Shown: positions 48,178 to 57,953, counted from the stretch's first letter. The stretch is 61,371 nucleotides of DNA from CAZGMJ01 sp964526785 (GCA_964526785.1 CAZGMJ010000033.1:1-61371); one strand, 5' to 3'. Notes: generated by a model from the sequence alone, not told the origin. Numbers and translations: made by a program.

Positions 48178-50922
48178 TCAGGCATCGTGCGGACCGGATT
48201 TGTATCGCATGGCGGCCTTCACGATCTGCCCCACAACCAACGGCACCAGACTCAACGAAAGGATCAGGCCCCACCCGGCTACGCCCGGCCCAAAAAGGGA
48301 CAACGCAGTAGACAAGCCGGGCAAATATACAGCACCGGCCAACAGACAGGTGCAAAACACCAGCGCCGCCCACACGTATATATTCGCGGTGATTTCATTG
48401 CGAATCAAGGCGCTGGAGGTCCTTCTCATGTTCACGATGTGCCACAATCGCGCAAAGGCGAGCGTCAGGAAAGAGACCGTCACAGCCTTTTCCTCACTCA
48501 TCTCCATTGGCCCGATGGCCAGGCGGAACGCCGCGATCACCGGAACCATTATCAATCCTCCATAAGCAAAAATAGCCCACCAATGTCTCTTTTCCAATAC
48601 TGGGGCGTCAGGATGTCGGGGCTTTTGCGCCATAACATCCTCGCTGCCCGGCCCTATACCCAAAGCCAGAGCGGGAAATACATCGTTGACAATATTGAGA
48701 AAAAGAATCTGCAGCGGAAGCAACGGCAACGGCCAACCCAACAAAGACGCCAGAAAAACCACAAGCAACTCGCTCGCATTGCCGGACAGCAAATACATGA
48801 CGAATTTGCGGATGTTCTCGAAGATGATTCTGCCCTGCTGGACGGCTACAACGATTGTGCGAAACGCGTCATCTTTGAGTATCATATCCGACGCCTCTCG
48901 CGCGACCTGTGTGCCCCGCCCGCCCATAGCGACACCGATGTCCGCCTTCTTCAGGGCGGGAGCGTCGTTCACACCGTCCCCGGTCATAGCCACAATTGAG
49001 CCGGTCTGCTGATGCAGGTCAATGAGATCGAGTTTCTGACGGGGACTGACACGGGCAAATATCGAGGCTTCGATGAAACGCCCCCGGTCTCGGTCGGAAA
49101 CCTCATCGGGGCCAACGATCTCTCTGCCCATGATGACTTGCCCCGAGTCGTTGCCGAGATTCAGGGCCTCGGCGATACTTCGGGCGGTTCTGGGGTGGTC
49201 GCCTGTAACCATAACGACCTTAATGCCCGCGCTGCGACACGCATCGATAGCTTCTTTGACATCTTCGCGCGGTGGATCCTCCATTCCGAACAATCCGACA
49301 AAAGACAAATCTTCGTATGGATCGGCGTCGATATCGTCGACGTCTCTGGTCGCCACCGCCAAGACGCGCAGGCCCTCATCGGCCATTTCTTCATTACGTT
49401 GAAGCCACCTTTCTTTCCGGGACCGGCCCATCTCAGATACACCGTCGGCAGTCTTGATTCTGGAGCACACATCGAGTACCGCTTCGGGCGCACCCTTGAC
49501 GGCGACACGGTATCGGCCGTCGTCTTCATGGTAAGTCGCCATCATTTTCGTATCGCTGTCGAAGGCTTCCTCGCGTTTTTCCGGCAAGTCCTTGACCAGA
49601 TCGTCCCGGTTAATGCCCGCCTTGCGGGCCGCCGCCAGAAGCGCAACTTCCAGCGGATCTCCTGTCGGTCCCGAATCGTCGTCCTCTTCGTCGGAAAGCC
49701 CTGCGTTGTTGCACAAAGCGCCGATTTCCAGCATTTCCCTGACCAGAGGTTCTTCCTGCATATCCAGTGCCTGACCATCCCGAGTGAAGTCCCGGTCCGG
49801 CGAATTCTGCTGCTCGTCTGCTCTGACAGTTCCGCTTTCGAGCGCCATATCCGTAACCGTCATACGGTTTTCCGTCAGTGTACCGGTCTTGTCGGTGCAG
49901 ATTACACCTGTGGCCCCAAGCGTTTCGACTGAGCCAAGCTGATTCACCAGGGCATTTCGGCGAGCCATACGTATCATACCTCTAGCCAGGGCCAGAGTCG
50001 CAACGATAGGCAGGCCTTCGGGAATCGCGGCAATCGCCAGTGCAATCGCGGTCTCGATCATCAAGACCACCTCTTTGCCGCGCCAGATACCGGCCAGAGA
50101 GATTACAATGATGATCGCCAGCGTCAGCCAAAGCAGTTTGCGCCCCAATTGATCGAGTCGCTTCTCCAGGGGAGTGACGACATCCTCTGCTTGTTCAACC
50201 ATCTCGGATATCGCGCCCAACTCAGTCTGCGTGCCGATGGCGGTCACCACCGCTTCGCCCGACCCACGGGTCAGCGCAGTTCCCTTGAATAGCATGTTCC
50301 TGCGCTCGCTCAGAGGCGTCCGGCCTTCAACAGCATCGACGGACTTGGCAACCGGAACGGACTCGCCCGTTAGTGCCGATTCATCTACGGACAGTTTCGA
50401 CGCGCGTACCAGGCGCGCATCGGCGCTGACTATGTCGCCCCCTTCAACCAAAATGATATCTCCGGGAACAAGTTGCCTGGCCGGGACCTGTTTGACATCG
50501 CCTGCTCTGCGCAAGCGCGCTTTGACCTGTTCCATCTTGCGCAGCGATTCCATCGAGCGAACGGCCTTCAGCTCCATGAAAAAGCCGAGAAGCGTGTTAA
50601 TGATGATCACCACAGCGATCGCCGAACCGTCCATCCATTTACCGAAGGCAAAGGATGTGACGGCAGCAATGCTGAGAATGATAACAATCAGGCTTTTCAC
50701 CTGGCGGAAGAGAATTTCCCACGGACTTGTCTTTTTTGCCTGGCTAAGTTGATTGCGCCCATACCGGTCGCGGCGTTGCCTTACACTGTGATCGTCCAGC
50801 CCGCTTTCGAAATCCACGTCGAGCTCTTCCAGCACTTGCTGCGCCGACTGTTGCCATGGTTGCGAAACAGCCTCTGGGTTCTCCGATCGGCCGGGCTCCG
50901 TCTTTTCTTGATGTTTTCCCAT
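48178..50922 (-). CDS. P2A-type (calcium-like) cation-transporting ATPase
   Basis: This cation pump of about 914 residues has an N-terminal cation-ATPase domain (DDHSVRQRRDRYGRNQLSQ), TGES (SALTGESVPVAK), and transmembrane helix 4 with the ion-binding PEGLP (AIAAIPEGLPIVATLALARG). The phosphorylation site is in CTDKTGTLTENRM, the hinge is MTGDGVNDAPALKKADIGVA, and C-terminal helices include PLLPLQILFLNIVNDVFPAL. The PEGLP motif points to Ca2+ (PMR1/SERCA-like), though Na+ or Mn2+ transport is possible. I start at ATG 50922; the frame runs upstream to 50973 into the SpoIIAA-like gene. It lies 17 bases after that gene's stop, so they are likely co-transcribed. Confidence 0.9.
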   Translation of the reverse strand: MGKHQEKTEPGRSENPEAVSQPWQQSAQQVLEELDVDFESGLDDHSVRQRRDRYGRNQLSQAKKTSPWEILFRQVKSLIVIILSIAAVTSFAFGKWMDGSAIAVVIIINTLLGFFMELKAVRSMESLRKMEQVKARLRRAGDVKQVPARQLVPGDIILVEGGDIVSADARLVRASKLSVDESALTGESVPVAKSVDAVEGRTPLSERRNMLFKGTALTRGSGEAVVTAIGTQTELGAISEMVEQAEDVVTPLEKRLDQLGRKLLWLTLAIIIVISLAGIWRGKEVVLMIETAIALAIAAIPEGLPIVATLALARGMIRMARRNALVNQLGSVETLGATGVICTDKTGTLTENRMTVTDMALESGTVRADEQQNSPDRDFTRDGQALDMQEEPLVREMLEIGALCNNAGLSDEEDDDSGPTGDPLEVALLAAARKAGINRDDLVKDLPEKREEAFDSDTKMMATYHEDDGRYRVAVKGAPEAVLDVCSRIKTADGVSEMGRSRKERWLQRNEEMADEGLRVLAVATRDVDDIDADPYEDLSFVGLFGMEDPPREDVKEAIDACRSAGIKVVMVTGDHPRTARSIAEALNLGNDSGQVIMGREIVGPDEVSDRDRGRFIEASIFARVSPRQKLDLIDLHQQTGSIVAMTGDGVNDAPALKKADIGVAMGGRGTQVAREASDMILKDDAFRTIVVAVQQGRIIFENIRKFVMYLLSGNASELLVVFLASLLGWPLPLLPLQILFLNIVNDVFPALALGIGPGSEDVMAQKPRHPDAPVLEKRHWWAIFAYGGLIMVPVIAAFRLAIGPMEMSEEKAVTVSFLTLAFARLWHIVNMRRTSSALIRNEITANIYVWAALVFCTCLLAGAVYLPGLSTALSLFGPGVAGWGLILSLSLVPLVVGQIVKAAMRYKSGPHDA

Positions 50923-50939
50923 CGTACCACGCCCGGAAA

Positions 50940-51317
50940 TCAGGTCGTTGCGGGCATACCCTCCTCGACCCATTCGAGAGCCTGATCCTTATCGCTCTTG
51001 TCAAAGTAGCGAATTTTGGCGGTGGTAAAGGGCTTACAGAAGACACTCATGCCCTTTTCCCATTTCTTATCGCCGATAAATGCGATGCGTCCCATATCGG
51101 AGAAGTGCTTCGTATCGAACTTAATATCCTCCCATAATGCTCCGGCATCCCATCCGTGGAAATCCGCCATCTCCACCACCAGACGAAGCTTGCCGTGGCG
51201 TTCGATAAGTTCCTCCACGCGCGGAACGAACAACTCGTAGTCCGCTTTGTGCAGCTTACCCGTAATTCTCATGATCACGACTTTTCCGTCATTGCGCTGT
51301 TGTAATTCAATAGCCAT
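50940..51317 (-). CDS. SpoIIAA-like (STAS-related) protein
   Basis: This 125-residue protein of the SpoIIAA-like group (PF11964 type) shows VVIMRITGKLHKADYELFVP, LRLVVEMADFHGWDAGALWE, RIAFIGDKKWEKGMSVFC and a C-terminal ALEWVEEG. The family occurs widely in environmental stress clusters; its fold resembles anti-sigma-factor antagonists, but the phosphorylated Ser context is not obvious, so sigma regulation should not be assumed. GGAG six bases before the ATG at 51317 decides the start. It precedes the P2A ATPase gene by 17 bases. Confidence 0.85.
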   Translation of the reverse strand: MAIELQQRNDGKVVIMRITGKLHKADYELFVPRVEELIERHGKLRLVVEMADFHGWDAGALWEDIKFDTKHFSDMGRIAFIGDKKWEKGMSVFCKPFTTAKIRYFDKSDKDQALEWVEEGMPATT

Positions 51318-51426
51318 GATGATCTCCATTGTAGTTTCGTTGCCATTTTTAGATTCTGCGTCCCATGGGACCAAACTGTGTCACGTTGCGGCAGACGCGG
51401 TCGCCCAATTGCCTCGGCGTATTCTT

Positions 51427-52215
51427 TCATGGTGCCGGCTGGCACTTCGGACAGAAATAGGTCTTTCGTCCCGATACCCTCATGGTCTCAAGATTCCGTT
51501 TGCAGCGAGGGCAGGAGCCATCCCGGCCGCGATGCGGAAGCATGTAGGATCGAGGCATGCCAACTGGATCCGCCTGTCTCTCGATCGTCTTGTTCAGCAC
51601 CTTTTGCATGTTGCGGTGCAATTTCTTTAAATCCCTTTCCGACAGATCGCCGGCCGTTGTCGCCGGATGCAAACGGGCGTGAAACAATATCTCATCGGTA
51701 TACACATTGCCCAGGCCGGCCAGGCGTGACTGATTCATGAGCGTGGATTTGAGCGAACCTCTGGCGTCCTTCAGTGCTTGCTTGAAATCTTCAAGGGAGA
51801 TATCCAGGGCGTCGGGCCCCAACCGCCGGGAGGCGACAAAGTCCTTTACCGAATCGGTGACGGCGACTTTTCCGAGCAATCGCTGGCATACGTAGCCGAG
51901 GTTATAATCGTTTTCAAAACTGAACAGTACCCGGATATGCTCGTCTTCCGGCCCGGGCGATTTGGCGTAAAGCAGATAGCCTGTCATCCCGAAATGCAAT
52001 ACCAGGATGACGTCGTCGTCGGTTTGGGCAAATAAATACTTGCCCCGCCGGCCGGTAGATTCGAATGCCCGGCCCGACAGCGCCTCTTTCAGGCGACGGC
52101 CGGATATACCTTCGAGCACCTTGTTGTGCTCGACGCGAATTTCAACAATCTTTTGATGTAACGCAGTTGAGTTGAAATATCCGCGGAACACTTCGACGTC
52201 TGGTAATTCAGGCAT
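51427..52215 (-). CDS. mutM: Formamidopyrimidine-DNA glycosylase (Fpg/Nei family)
   Basis: This base-excision repair glycosylase/AP lyase has about 262 residues. The mature N-terminus would be Pro2-Glu3 (MPELPDVEVF), the catalytic pair of the family. GRRGKYLFA holds the conserved beta-hairpin Lys, the H2TH segment is SRLAGLGNVYTDEILF, and the zinc finger is CPRC...CPKC with the distal Arg in SGRKTYF. It removes oxidised purines such as 8-oxoguanine and cuts the strand. The start at 52215 is fixed by the catalytic N-terminus; an upstream ATG at 52254 overlaps the galT stop. PELPD instead of PELPE and the sequence around the zinc finger make it a divergent Fpg. Confidence 0.92.
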   Translation of the reverse strand: MPELPDVEVFRGYFNSTALHQKIVEIRVEHNKVLEGISGRRLKEALSGRAFESTGRRGKYLFAQTDDDVILVLHFGMTGYLLYAKSPGPEDEHIRVLFSFENDYNLGYVCQRLLGKVAVTDSVKDFVASRRLGPDALDISLEDFKQALKDARGSLKSTLMNQSRLAGLGNVYTDEILFHARLHPATTAGDLSERDLKKLHRNMQKVLNKTIERQADPVGMPRSYMLPHRGRDGSCPRCKRNLETMRVSGRKTYFCPKCQPAP

Positions 52216-52250
52216 TTCGATTCCCTTCCGAGGCTTGCGCAAGCCGTCCA

Positions 52251-53279
52251 TCATGCCGGTTGCTCGGCACGCACCTTTTCGAGTTCGCAGCGAAGCGATT
52301 CGGCGTCGGTCTCGGGCAAGGAGGCGTTGACACCGATGCCCGAACCAATTTCAAAACCCGCCGGGATAGTCATCCGAGGGGTAATCTGCAAGTACCAGTG
52401 CAGATGAGCTGACTTTTTGCGCTGCCGGCTGAAAGTCTGGAAAATATAGTTGTAATCGGGATCCTCGGCAGCCCCCCGCAGGCTCTTGAGCACGGTCAAC
52501 AGGCTGGCCGCCAGATCCGCAAGCAGAGAATCTTCGGCATCGGCGAAATCGGTATTGTGCGTCTTCGGAGCGATAATGATCTCGAGCGGAACACGGGCGG
52601 CAAACGGAACAAATGCGAGGCACTTGTCGCTTTCGTAAACGATCCGCTGACCGTGCTCTCGTTCGTATTTGAGGACGTCACACAATACGCACCGCTCGTT
52701 CAGCCGGTAGTAGCGTTCGGACACAGTCTCTCTAACGGCCACACGGTTGGGAACGATTCCCGTTGCGACCAGTTGGGAATGCGGATGTACGAGCGAGGTG
52801 CCCGCCGCGGGACCGTGATTGCGAAAGATAGTCACTGATGCGATCTTCTCATCCGCCTGCATTACGCGGCGGTAGCTGTTTCTGTACGTCCGGCAAATGA
52901 CCTCCATATCCCGGCGAGACATGGAACTAAGTTGCCGATTATGATGTGGATGCTCAACGATCACCTCATGGACGCCGTAGCCGGGAGCGGCGAAGTAGAT
53001 TCCGTGAATACCGCCCTCGACCGCAGGGGCCGGGCCGACTACCGGATACTTGTTCTCGACGACCCGCGTCTGCCAACTGTCGCTCCATTCGGGCGAAGTC
53101 TCAGCAACGATCGATTCGAGCATGTGCTCGTTACCGGGGCAAAACGGACAGCCGGCACATTTTTGCGGGGGGTGCGCCGTCTGCGTGGATTCTCGTTTGT
53201 GCTCATGGGGTCGATGCGCTCTTTCCGGCGCACAAATAACCCAGCGGTCTGTCAGTTTGTCCTGTCGTATTTCACTCAT
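52251..53279 (-). CDS. galT: Galactose-1-phosphate uridylyltransferase
   Basis: This HIT-superfamily nucleotidyltransferase has 342 residues. DRWVICAPERAHRPHE is the family N-terminus, CAGCPFCPGNE carries metal-binding Cys residues, and HPHSQ in GTSLVHPHSQLVATG contains the nucleophilic His; the C-terminal HLHWYLQITPR is also typical. It exchanges UMP between UDP-glucose and galactose-1-phosphate. No other Leloir genes are adjacent. In this setting between fpg and ligA the gene may serve nucleotide-sugar supply for the trehalose synthase at 59743 or a related ADP/UDP-glucose exchange, which is inference. Confidence 0.9.
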   Translation of the reverse strand: MSEIRQDKLTDRWVICAPERAHRPHEHKRESTQTAHPPQKCAGCPFCPGNEHMLESIVAETSPEWSDSWQTRVVENKYPVVGPAPAVEGGIHGIYFAAPGYGVHEVIVEHPHHNRQLSSMSRRDMEVICRTYRNSYRRVMQADEKIASVTIFRNHGPAAGTSLVHPHSQLVATGIVPNRVAVRETVSERYYRLNERCVLCDVLKYEREHGQRIVYESDKCLAFVPFAARVPLEIIIAPKTHNTDFADAEDSLLADLAASLLTVLKSLRGAAEDPDYNYIFQTFSRQRKKSAHLHWYLQITPRMTIPAGFEIGSGIGVNASLPETDAESLRCELEKVRAEQPA

Positions 53280-53300
53280 CGATCTTCACGTCTCAATCTT

Positions 53301-55349
53301 TCACTTCAGTAACTTCTGGAATCTCTTCTCATCAATCAACTGCACATCTTCCTTCCGGGCTTCATCGCGTTTGCTGCCCGGATCCTCGCCAACAACAACA
53401 TAATCCGTCTTGCTACTGACACTGGAGGTCGCACGCCCGCCGTGGGACTCGACCAGACGTTTGGCCTCGCTGCGCGTATAATTGTCCAATTCTCCGGTAA
53501 AGACGAAAGTTTTGCCTTCAAGATTCCTTTTCTTCGTCTTTTCTCGCAATGGTTGAGGACGGACGCCCGCCTCCCGAAAACGCCGGAGAGCATCCCGATT
53601 GTTCTTCTGCTTGAAGAAGTTGTGGATGCTTTGCGCGATCTCCGAACCGATCTCGTCGATATCCGTCAGGTCGCTTACGGTGGCGCCGGCAAGGTCCTCG
53701 ATTTTGCGGTACTCGCGCGCGAGAACTCGAGCCATGTGCTCTCCGACATGGCGGATGCCCAGGGCGTAGATGAACCGGTCCATTGCAACTTTCCGGGTTT
53801 GCTGAATCTCATCGTGCAACCGGCGAGCCGACTTTTCAGCAAAGGTGTCGAGCTTCTTCAGTTCCTGGACGCTTAGCTTGTAAAGATCCGGAACGGCGGC
53901 AACCATTTTCTTGCGGACGAGTTCTTCGGCTGTCTCATCACCCAGTCCCTCGATATCCAGCGCTTTCTTCGAAGCGTAGTGTATTACCCGGCCAGTCAGT
54001 TGTGCCCGGCATGTCATCGAAGCCGGACAGAAGTAATAGGCCCCTTCCTTGTATATCTTCGCACCACAAGACGGGCATTTTTCGGGCATGGAGAAGGGTT
54101 TACGCCGTTTCTTGCCGCGTTGTTTGATTCGTTCGGCTACCTCGGGAATCACATCGCCCGCACGCTCTATGCGCACCTTGTCGCCTACACGGATATCTTT
54201 CTCATGTACCTGTTGTTCGTTGTGCAGCGTCGCCCTGCTGACGGTAACGCCGCCGACGTCCACCGGTTCAAGCAAAGCGACCGGTGTCAACATACCCGTT
54301 CGGCCTACCTGCACTGCAATCTCCCGCAAGGTCGTAACTTCCTCTTTCGGTTCAAATTTCCAGGCCAGCGCCCACCTCGGACTGCGCTGACGCACTCCGA
54401 GTTCGTCGCGCAGTTCGTAATCGTCGAGCTTGACGACAATGCCGTCGATTTCATAGTCAAGTTCGTCTCTATCTTCAACCATTTGCTCACGATACGAAGC
54501 GATCTTCCGGAAACTCGAACACTTTTCATTGTGTCGATCGGTCTTGAATCCCCAGTCGGCAAGCCGGCCGAGCATCTTCCAATGGGCTTTGAATTCGCAG
54601 CCGTCTATCTTGAGAATCTCATAGAAGATGATGTCCAGCGGCTTGTCCACCACATTTGCGGGGTCGAGTTGACGAACCGTACCTGCGGCAGCATTGCGGG
54701 GATTGGCGAAAGGCTCTTGACCGTTCTCTACCCGCTGCTTATTGAGGTCCTGGAACTTGTCTTTGGGCATGAATATTTCGCCGCGCACGGCCAGCATGGA
54801 AGGCAGATTCTCCGAACCGTTGCGCATCCGCAGTGGGACGGTGTGAATGGTTCGGATGTTATGCGAAATATCTTCCCCGGTTCTTCCGTTGCCTCTGGTT
54901 GCACCGTATTCGAACCGTCCGTTCTTATAGACTATCTCCACCGAAAGTCCATCGAATTTAGGCTCGAGAACATACTGAGGCTTCCTGTCGATCCGTTTGC
55001 GAATATACCGATCGAAATTCCTTGCGCCCCGCTCATCGAGAGCAGCGTTGAGACTCAGCATTTCAGCGGCATGTTCTTTCTTCCTCAGTTCGCTCACCGG
55101 TTCGGCGCCAACGCGTTTGGTGGGCGAATCCTCCGACTGCAGGTCCGGAAATGCCTGTTCGAGTTCCTCGAGACGAGCCAGCAGCCTGTCGTACGTCCGG
55201 TCTGAGATTTTCGGCTTGTTCTTCACATAGTAGAGGTAGTCATGGTATTCGATGCCCTCCCGCAGTGCCTCGATTTGCTTGCCGGCCTCGCTCTTATTGA
55301 TCTTGTCGACCTTTTTGAAATGAGTTTTTGGGTTCTTCTTGAAATCCAT
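53301..55349 (-). CDS. ligA: NAD-dependent DNA ligase
   Basis: This ligase of 682 residues has all family domains: Ia (EYHDYLYYVKNKPKISD), adenylation with Lys131 in the KxDG motif (LEPKFDGLSVEIV), the OB fold (GRTGMLTPVALLEPV), and a Cys4 zinc finger (CPSCGAKIY ... CPASMTCRAQ). Helix-hairpin-helix repeats (DIEGLGDETAEELV and others) and a C-terminal BRCT (GKTFVFTGELDNYTRSEAKR) follow. It seals nicks using NAD. The N-terminus begins with a lysine-rich extension of about 20 residues. Its position with polX and fpg in a stress island, and not with replication genes, makes a second, repair-dedicated ligase likely, but the rest of the genome is needed to know. Confidence 0.95.
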   Translation of the reverse strand: MDFKKNPKTHFKKVDKINKSEAGKQIEALREGIEYHDYLYYVKNKPKISDRTYDRLLARLEELEQAFPDLQSEDSPTKRVGAEPVSELRKKEHAAEMLSLNAALDERGARNFDRYIRKRIDRKPQYVLEPKFDGLSVEIVYKNGRFEYGATRGNGRTGEDISHNIRTIHTVPLRMRNGSENLPSMLAVRGEIFMPKDKFQDLNKQRVENGQEPFANPRNAAAGTVRQLDPANVVDKPLDIIFYEILKIDGCEFKAHWKMLGRLADWGFKTDRHNEKCSSFRKIASYREQMVEDRDELDYEIDGIVVKLDDYELRDELGVRQRSPRWALAWKFEPKEEVTTLREIAVQVGRTGMLTPVALLEPVDVGGVTVSRATLHNEQQVHEKDIRVGDKVRIERAGDVIPEVAERIKQRGKKRRKPFSMPEKCPSCGAKIYKEGAYYFCPASMTCRAQLTGRVIHYASKKALDIEGLGDETAEELVRKKMVAAVPDLYKLSVQELKKLDTFAEKSARRLHDEIQQTRKVAMDRFIYALGIRHVGEHMARVLAREYRKIEDLAGATVSDLTDIDEIGSEIAQSIHNFFKQKNNRDALRRFREAGVRPQPLREKTKKRNLEGKTFVFTGELDNYTRSEAKRLVESHGGRATSSVSSKTDYVVVGEDPGSKRDEARKEDVQLIDEKRFQKLLK

Positions 55350-55364
55350 GATTCATCTCGACCG

Positions 55365-57086
55365 TCACGTTCGCAGCGCCTTGCGAAGCTTTGTCCTGGG
55401 CAACGTATTGAGGATGTCGCCCGCCTCCAGCCACCCGCGACGCGCCTGATTGACGCCGAACCGCATATACTCCAGATCGTCGATACGGTGCGTATCGGTT
55501 GAAATCACCACTTTCACACCCATATCTTTGGCCATCTTACAGTGCGCATCGTTCAGATCCAGCCTGTCGGGGTGAGCATTGAGCTCGAGAACGACATCAT
55601 TCTTCTTGGCGGCTTTCATGATCTGCTCAAGGTCGATATCGTAGGGCTCGCGCTCGCCGATGAGCCGGCCTGTCGCATGTCCCAGAATCGCAAAGTACTT
55701 GTTTTCCATTGCCTTGACGATACGACGCGTTTGCTTTTGGCGCGAAAGCTTGAATTTCGAATGTACGGAGCAAACCGTCAGATCCAGCCTTTTCAAAATG
55801 CTGTCGGGCAGATCCAGCGAGCCGTCTTCCAGAATGTCAACCTCCGAGCCCTTGAAGATCACGACGTCATCCAGCGAATCATTCAGCTTGTCGATCTGGT
55901 CTATCTGCTGTTCCAGCTCTTTTGGCTTGAGCCCATTGGCAACGGTTACACTTTTCGAGTGATCCGTTATCGCCACATAGTCATATCCCCGCTCTCGGAT
56001 GGCTGCGACTATCTCCTTTATCGAATGGTGTCCGTCGGTCCGCCTGGTGTGTACATGCAAATCACCCCGAATATCCTTCAGCGTCACAAGTTCGGGCAGT
56101 TTGTTCTTTCTGGCGAGGTCCAGTTCGCCGCGGTCTTCTCGCATTTCGGGTTCGACGTATGCCAGACCCACTTTCCTGTACACCTGCTCCTCCGTCTTTC
56201 CCGCCACACGGTCATCGCCTTTGAAGACGCCATATTCGCTGATTTTCAGCTTCTTTTTAACGGCGATCTTTCTGACTGCGATGTTGTGCGCCTTAGAGCC
56301 CGTAAAGTACAGCAGTGCTGATCCGTAACTGACCTGCGCAACAACCCGTAAATCCACCTGCAAGCCCGAACGCAACAACACCGTGGACTTGGTCTTGCCC
56401 TTCGATACAACCTTTTCGACGTCGTCGTACTTGACGAAACGGTCCATGATGGGCGAGCCTTTCTTGCAGGTCGCCAGTATGTCGATGTCTCCTACTGTCT
56501 CACATCGCCGCCGGTAACTCCCCGCCACGACAATGTCCTTTACCCCCCTGCCCCTTTCCAGGTACTCCACCAGAGGCTGAACAAACTGCTCTGCAACGAC
56601 GATCTTCGTTCGTTCGACCGGTTCGCCTCCCAGTCGCTGCAGTTCATCGAGTACGTTCTGCTCAGTCTTCGGACCGAACCCTTCGAGTTCCTGAATCTCG
56701 CCGTTCTCGGCGGCCTTCTGCAGGTCTTCGACACTGTCTATATCAAGCTCTTCATAGAGTGCAGCGACTCGTTTGGCTCCCAAGCCCGATACATTAAGTA
56801 AAGCGCTCAGCTTGCCGGGCATTTCCCGCTTCAAATCTTCGAGCAGCGATAGTTTTCCCGTTTTCACGATCTCAGCGATTTTGCCTGCCAGATCCTTGCC
56901 AATGCCGGAGTACTGCGAGAGATCTTCGTCGTGATCGACCATCTCCGCTGCATCACGACTGAGGCCGCCAACGGTGCGGGCCGCATCTCTGTAAGCGCGT
57001 ACACGAAATTGGTTCGCGCCCTTGATTTCAAGCAAGTCTGCGACCTGATTAAAGCAATCCTGTATATCGGTGTTATGAACCGGCAT
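55365..57086 (-). CDS. polX: Family X DNA polymerase with PHP domain
   Basis: This PolX has 573 residues, the usual bacterial length. It begins with 8-kDa-like and helix-hairpin-helix domains (QYSGIGKDLAGKIAEIV, LNVSGLGAKRVAALYEEL). The polymerase palm has the metal-binding pair in ETVGDIDILATC and the fingers/thumb near LLYFTGSKAHNIAVRKIAVK. The C-terminal PHP domain (DIRGDLHVHTRRTDGHHS, YVAITDHSKS, FAILGHATGRLIGEREPY, VELNAHPDRLDL where the codons read VLELNAHPDRL) provides 3'-5' exonuclease or AP-endonuclease activity. It fills short gaps in base-excision repair, fitting its neighbours ligA and fpg. It is 15 bases upstream of ligA. Confidence 0.95.
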   Translation of the reverse strand: MPVHNTDIQDCFNQVADLLEIKGANQFRVRAYRDAARTVGGLSRDAAEMVDHDEDLSQYSGIGKDLAGKIAEIVKTGKLSLLEDLKREMPGKLSALLNVSGLGAKRVAALYEELDIDSVEDLQKAAENGEIQELEGFGPKTEQNVLDELQRLGGEPVERTKIVVAEQFVQPLVEYLERGRGVKDIVVAGSYRRRCETVGDIDILATCKKGSPIMDRFVKYDDVEKVVSKGKTKSTVLLRSGLQVDLRVVAQVSYGSALLYFTGSKAHNIAVRKIAVKKKLKISEYGVFKGDDRVAGKTEEQVYRKVGLAYVEPEMREDRGELDLARKNKLPELVTLKDIRGDLHVHTRRTDGHHSIKEIVAAIRERGYDYVAITDHSKSVTVANGLKPKELEQQIDQIDKLNDSLDDVVIFKGSEVDILEDGSLDLPDSILKRLDLTVCSVHSKFKLSRQKQTRRIVKAMENKYFAILGHATGRLIGEREPYDIDLEQIMKAAKKNDVVLELNAHPDRLDLNDAHCKMAKDMGVKVVISTDTHRIDDLEYMRFGVNQARRGWLEAGDILNTLPRTKLRKALRT

Positions 57087-57149
57087 TAGCTAATTCACAG
57101 TGTATTGAACCGCCTGTTTTGATCGGGTGTCATGTTCCACTCGGGGCAT

Positions 57150-57881
57150 TTACACCCAATACTTGGGCCGGCCGTAGTAATCGTAGAGCCTGGTTTCGTA
57201 TTCCCTGTTAACAGGAGCCGAGGGATCATACGTCGGACTGTGTTTTACCGTTTCTTTCGTCAGATCGACGTAGACCTCGCGCTGCTCCCAACTGATTTGG
57301 CCGACCCACTGCGGGGAAATCAACACGTCCTTTCCAGGCAGCCAGTTCCTCGTATCCACCACGAGATAGCGAACGCTCCAGCCTTCGTCGTCGACGATGA
57401 AATCATCCACATGCCCTATTTCGCCTTCTGTGGCATGGAGGTGATAGCCTTTGACCTCTCTGCAGCTCCGCAGATTCGGGTCGCCCTTTGCCTCGGTCTC
57501 GGCCGGTTCTGTAATCGGTTGGGGCGGAGGAGCCGGAGCTACGCCCCCGTAGCCCGCACCCCAGTACGGAATCCAGCCATAATACTTATGCAGCTCGATT
57601 TCCTTCTGACGCGAGACAGGTTTGTCGACCTCGATGTCAGGACTGTTCCTGACCTGCTCCTTCGTCAACTCTATCGGAATCAACTGTGCTTCCCAGTTCG
57701 GTTTGTCTACCGCGGTAGCCGCAATCAAGACCTTGCGACCGGGAAGCCACTTGCCAGTATCAGCGACGAGGTACCGGACCTTCCACGTTTCCGAATCAAA
57801 CAGAAAATCGTGAACGGTCCCCACTTCGTCGTCCTTAGCCCCCAGGGCATAATGTCTCATGCTTTGTACGCTTCGCAACAT
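57150..57881 (-). CDS. Double PRC-barrel domain protein
   Basis: This 243-residue protein has two PRC-barrel domains with the same plan: RHYALGAKDDEVGTVHDFLF / VRYLVADTGKWLPGRKVLIA, and GYHLHATEGEIGHVDDFIVD / VRYLVVDTRNWLPGKDVLIS. Each is followed by a conserved helical segment (LTKEQVRNSPDI, LTKETVKHSPTY). PRC barrels bind protein partners or small ligands; in such clusters they are thought to be stress proteins of unknown mechanism. AAAGGAG lies nine bases before the ATG at 57881, which decides the start. It lies 72 bases after the six-BON gene, suggesting joint transcription. Confidence 0.88.
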   Translation of the reverse strand: MLRSVQSMRHYALGAKDDEVGTVHDFLFDSETWKVRYLVADTGKWLPGRKVLIAATAVDKPNWEAQLIPIELTKEQVRNSPDIEVDKPVSRQKEIELHKYYGWIPYWGAGYGGVAPAPPPQPITEPAETEAKGDPNLRSCREVKGYHLHATEGEIGHVDDFIVDDEGWSVRYLVVDTRNWLPGKDVLISPQWVGQISWEQREVYVDLTKETVKHSPTYDPSAPVNREYETRLYDYYGRPKYWV

Positions 57882-57953
57882 AACTGTATGCTCCTTTCTA
57901 CAACAACACCTCGCTTGCATGAAATGCGATGACGGCATTATCTGATATCTCGA

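Noticed and set aside
50923..50973. Longer N-terminus for the P2A ATPase
   Set aside because: The extra codons overlap the SpoIIAA-like gene and encode MGRGGYARND-type sequence with no family match; the family N-terminus begins after the ATG at 50922.
53979..55205. Open frame of about 408 codons antisense to ligA
   Set aside because: The opposite strand encodes a full NAD-dependent ligase with all motifs; the antisense product resembles nothing.
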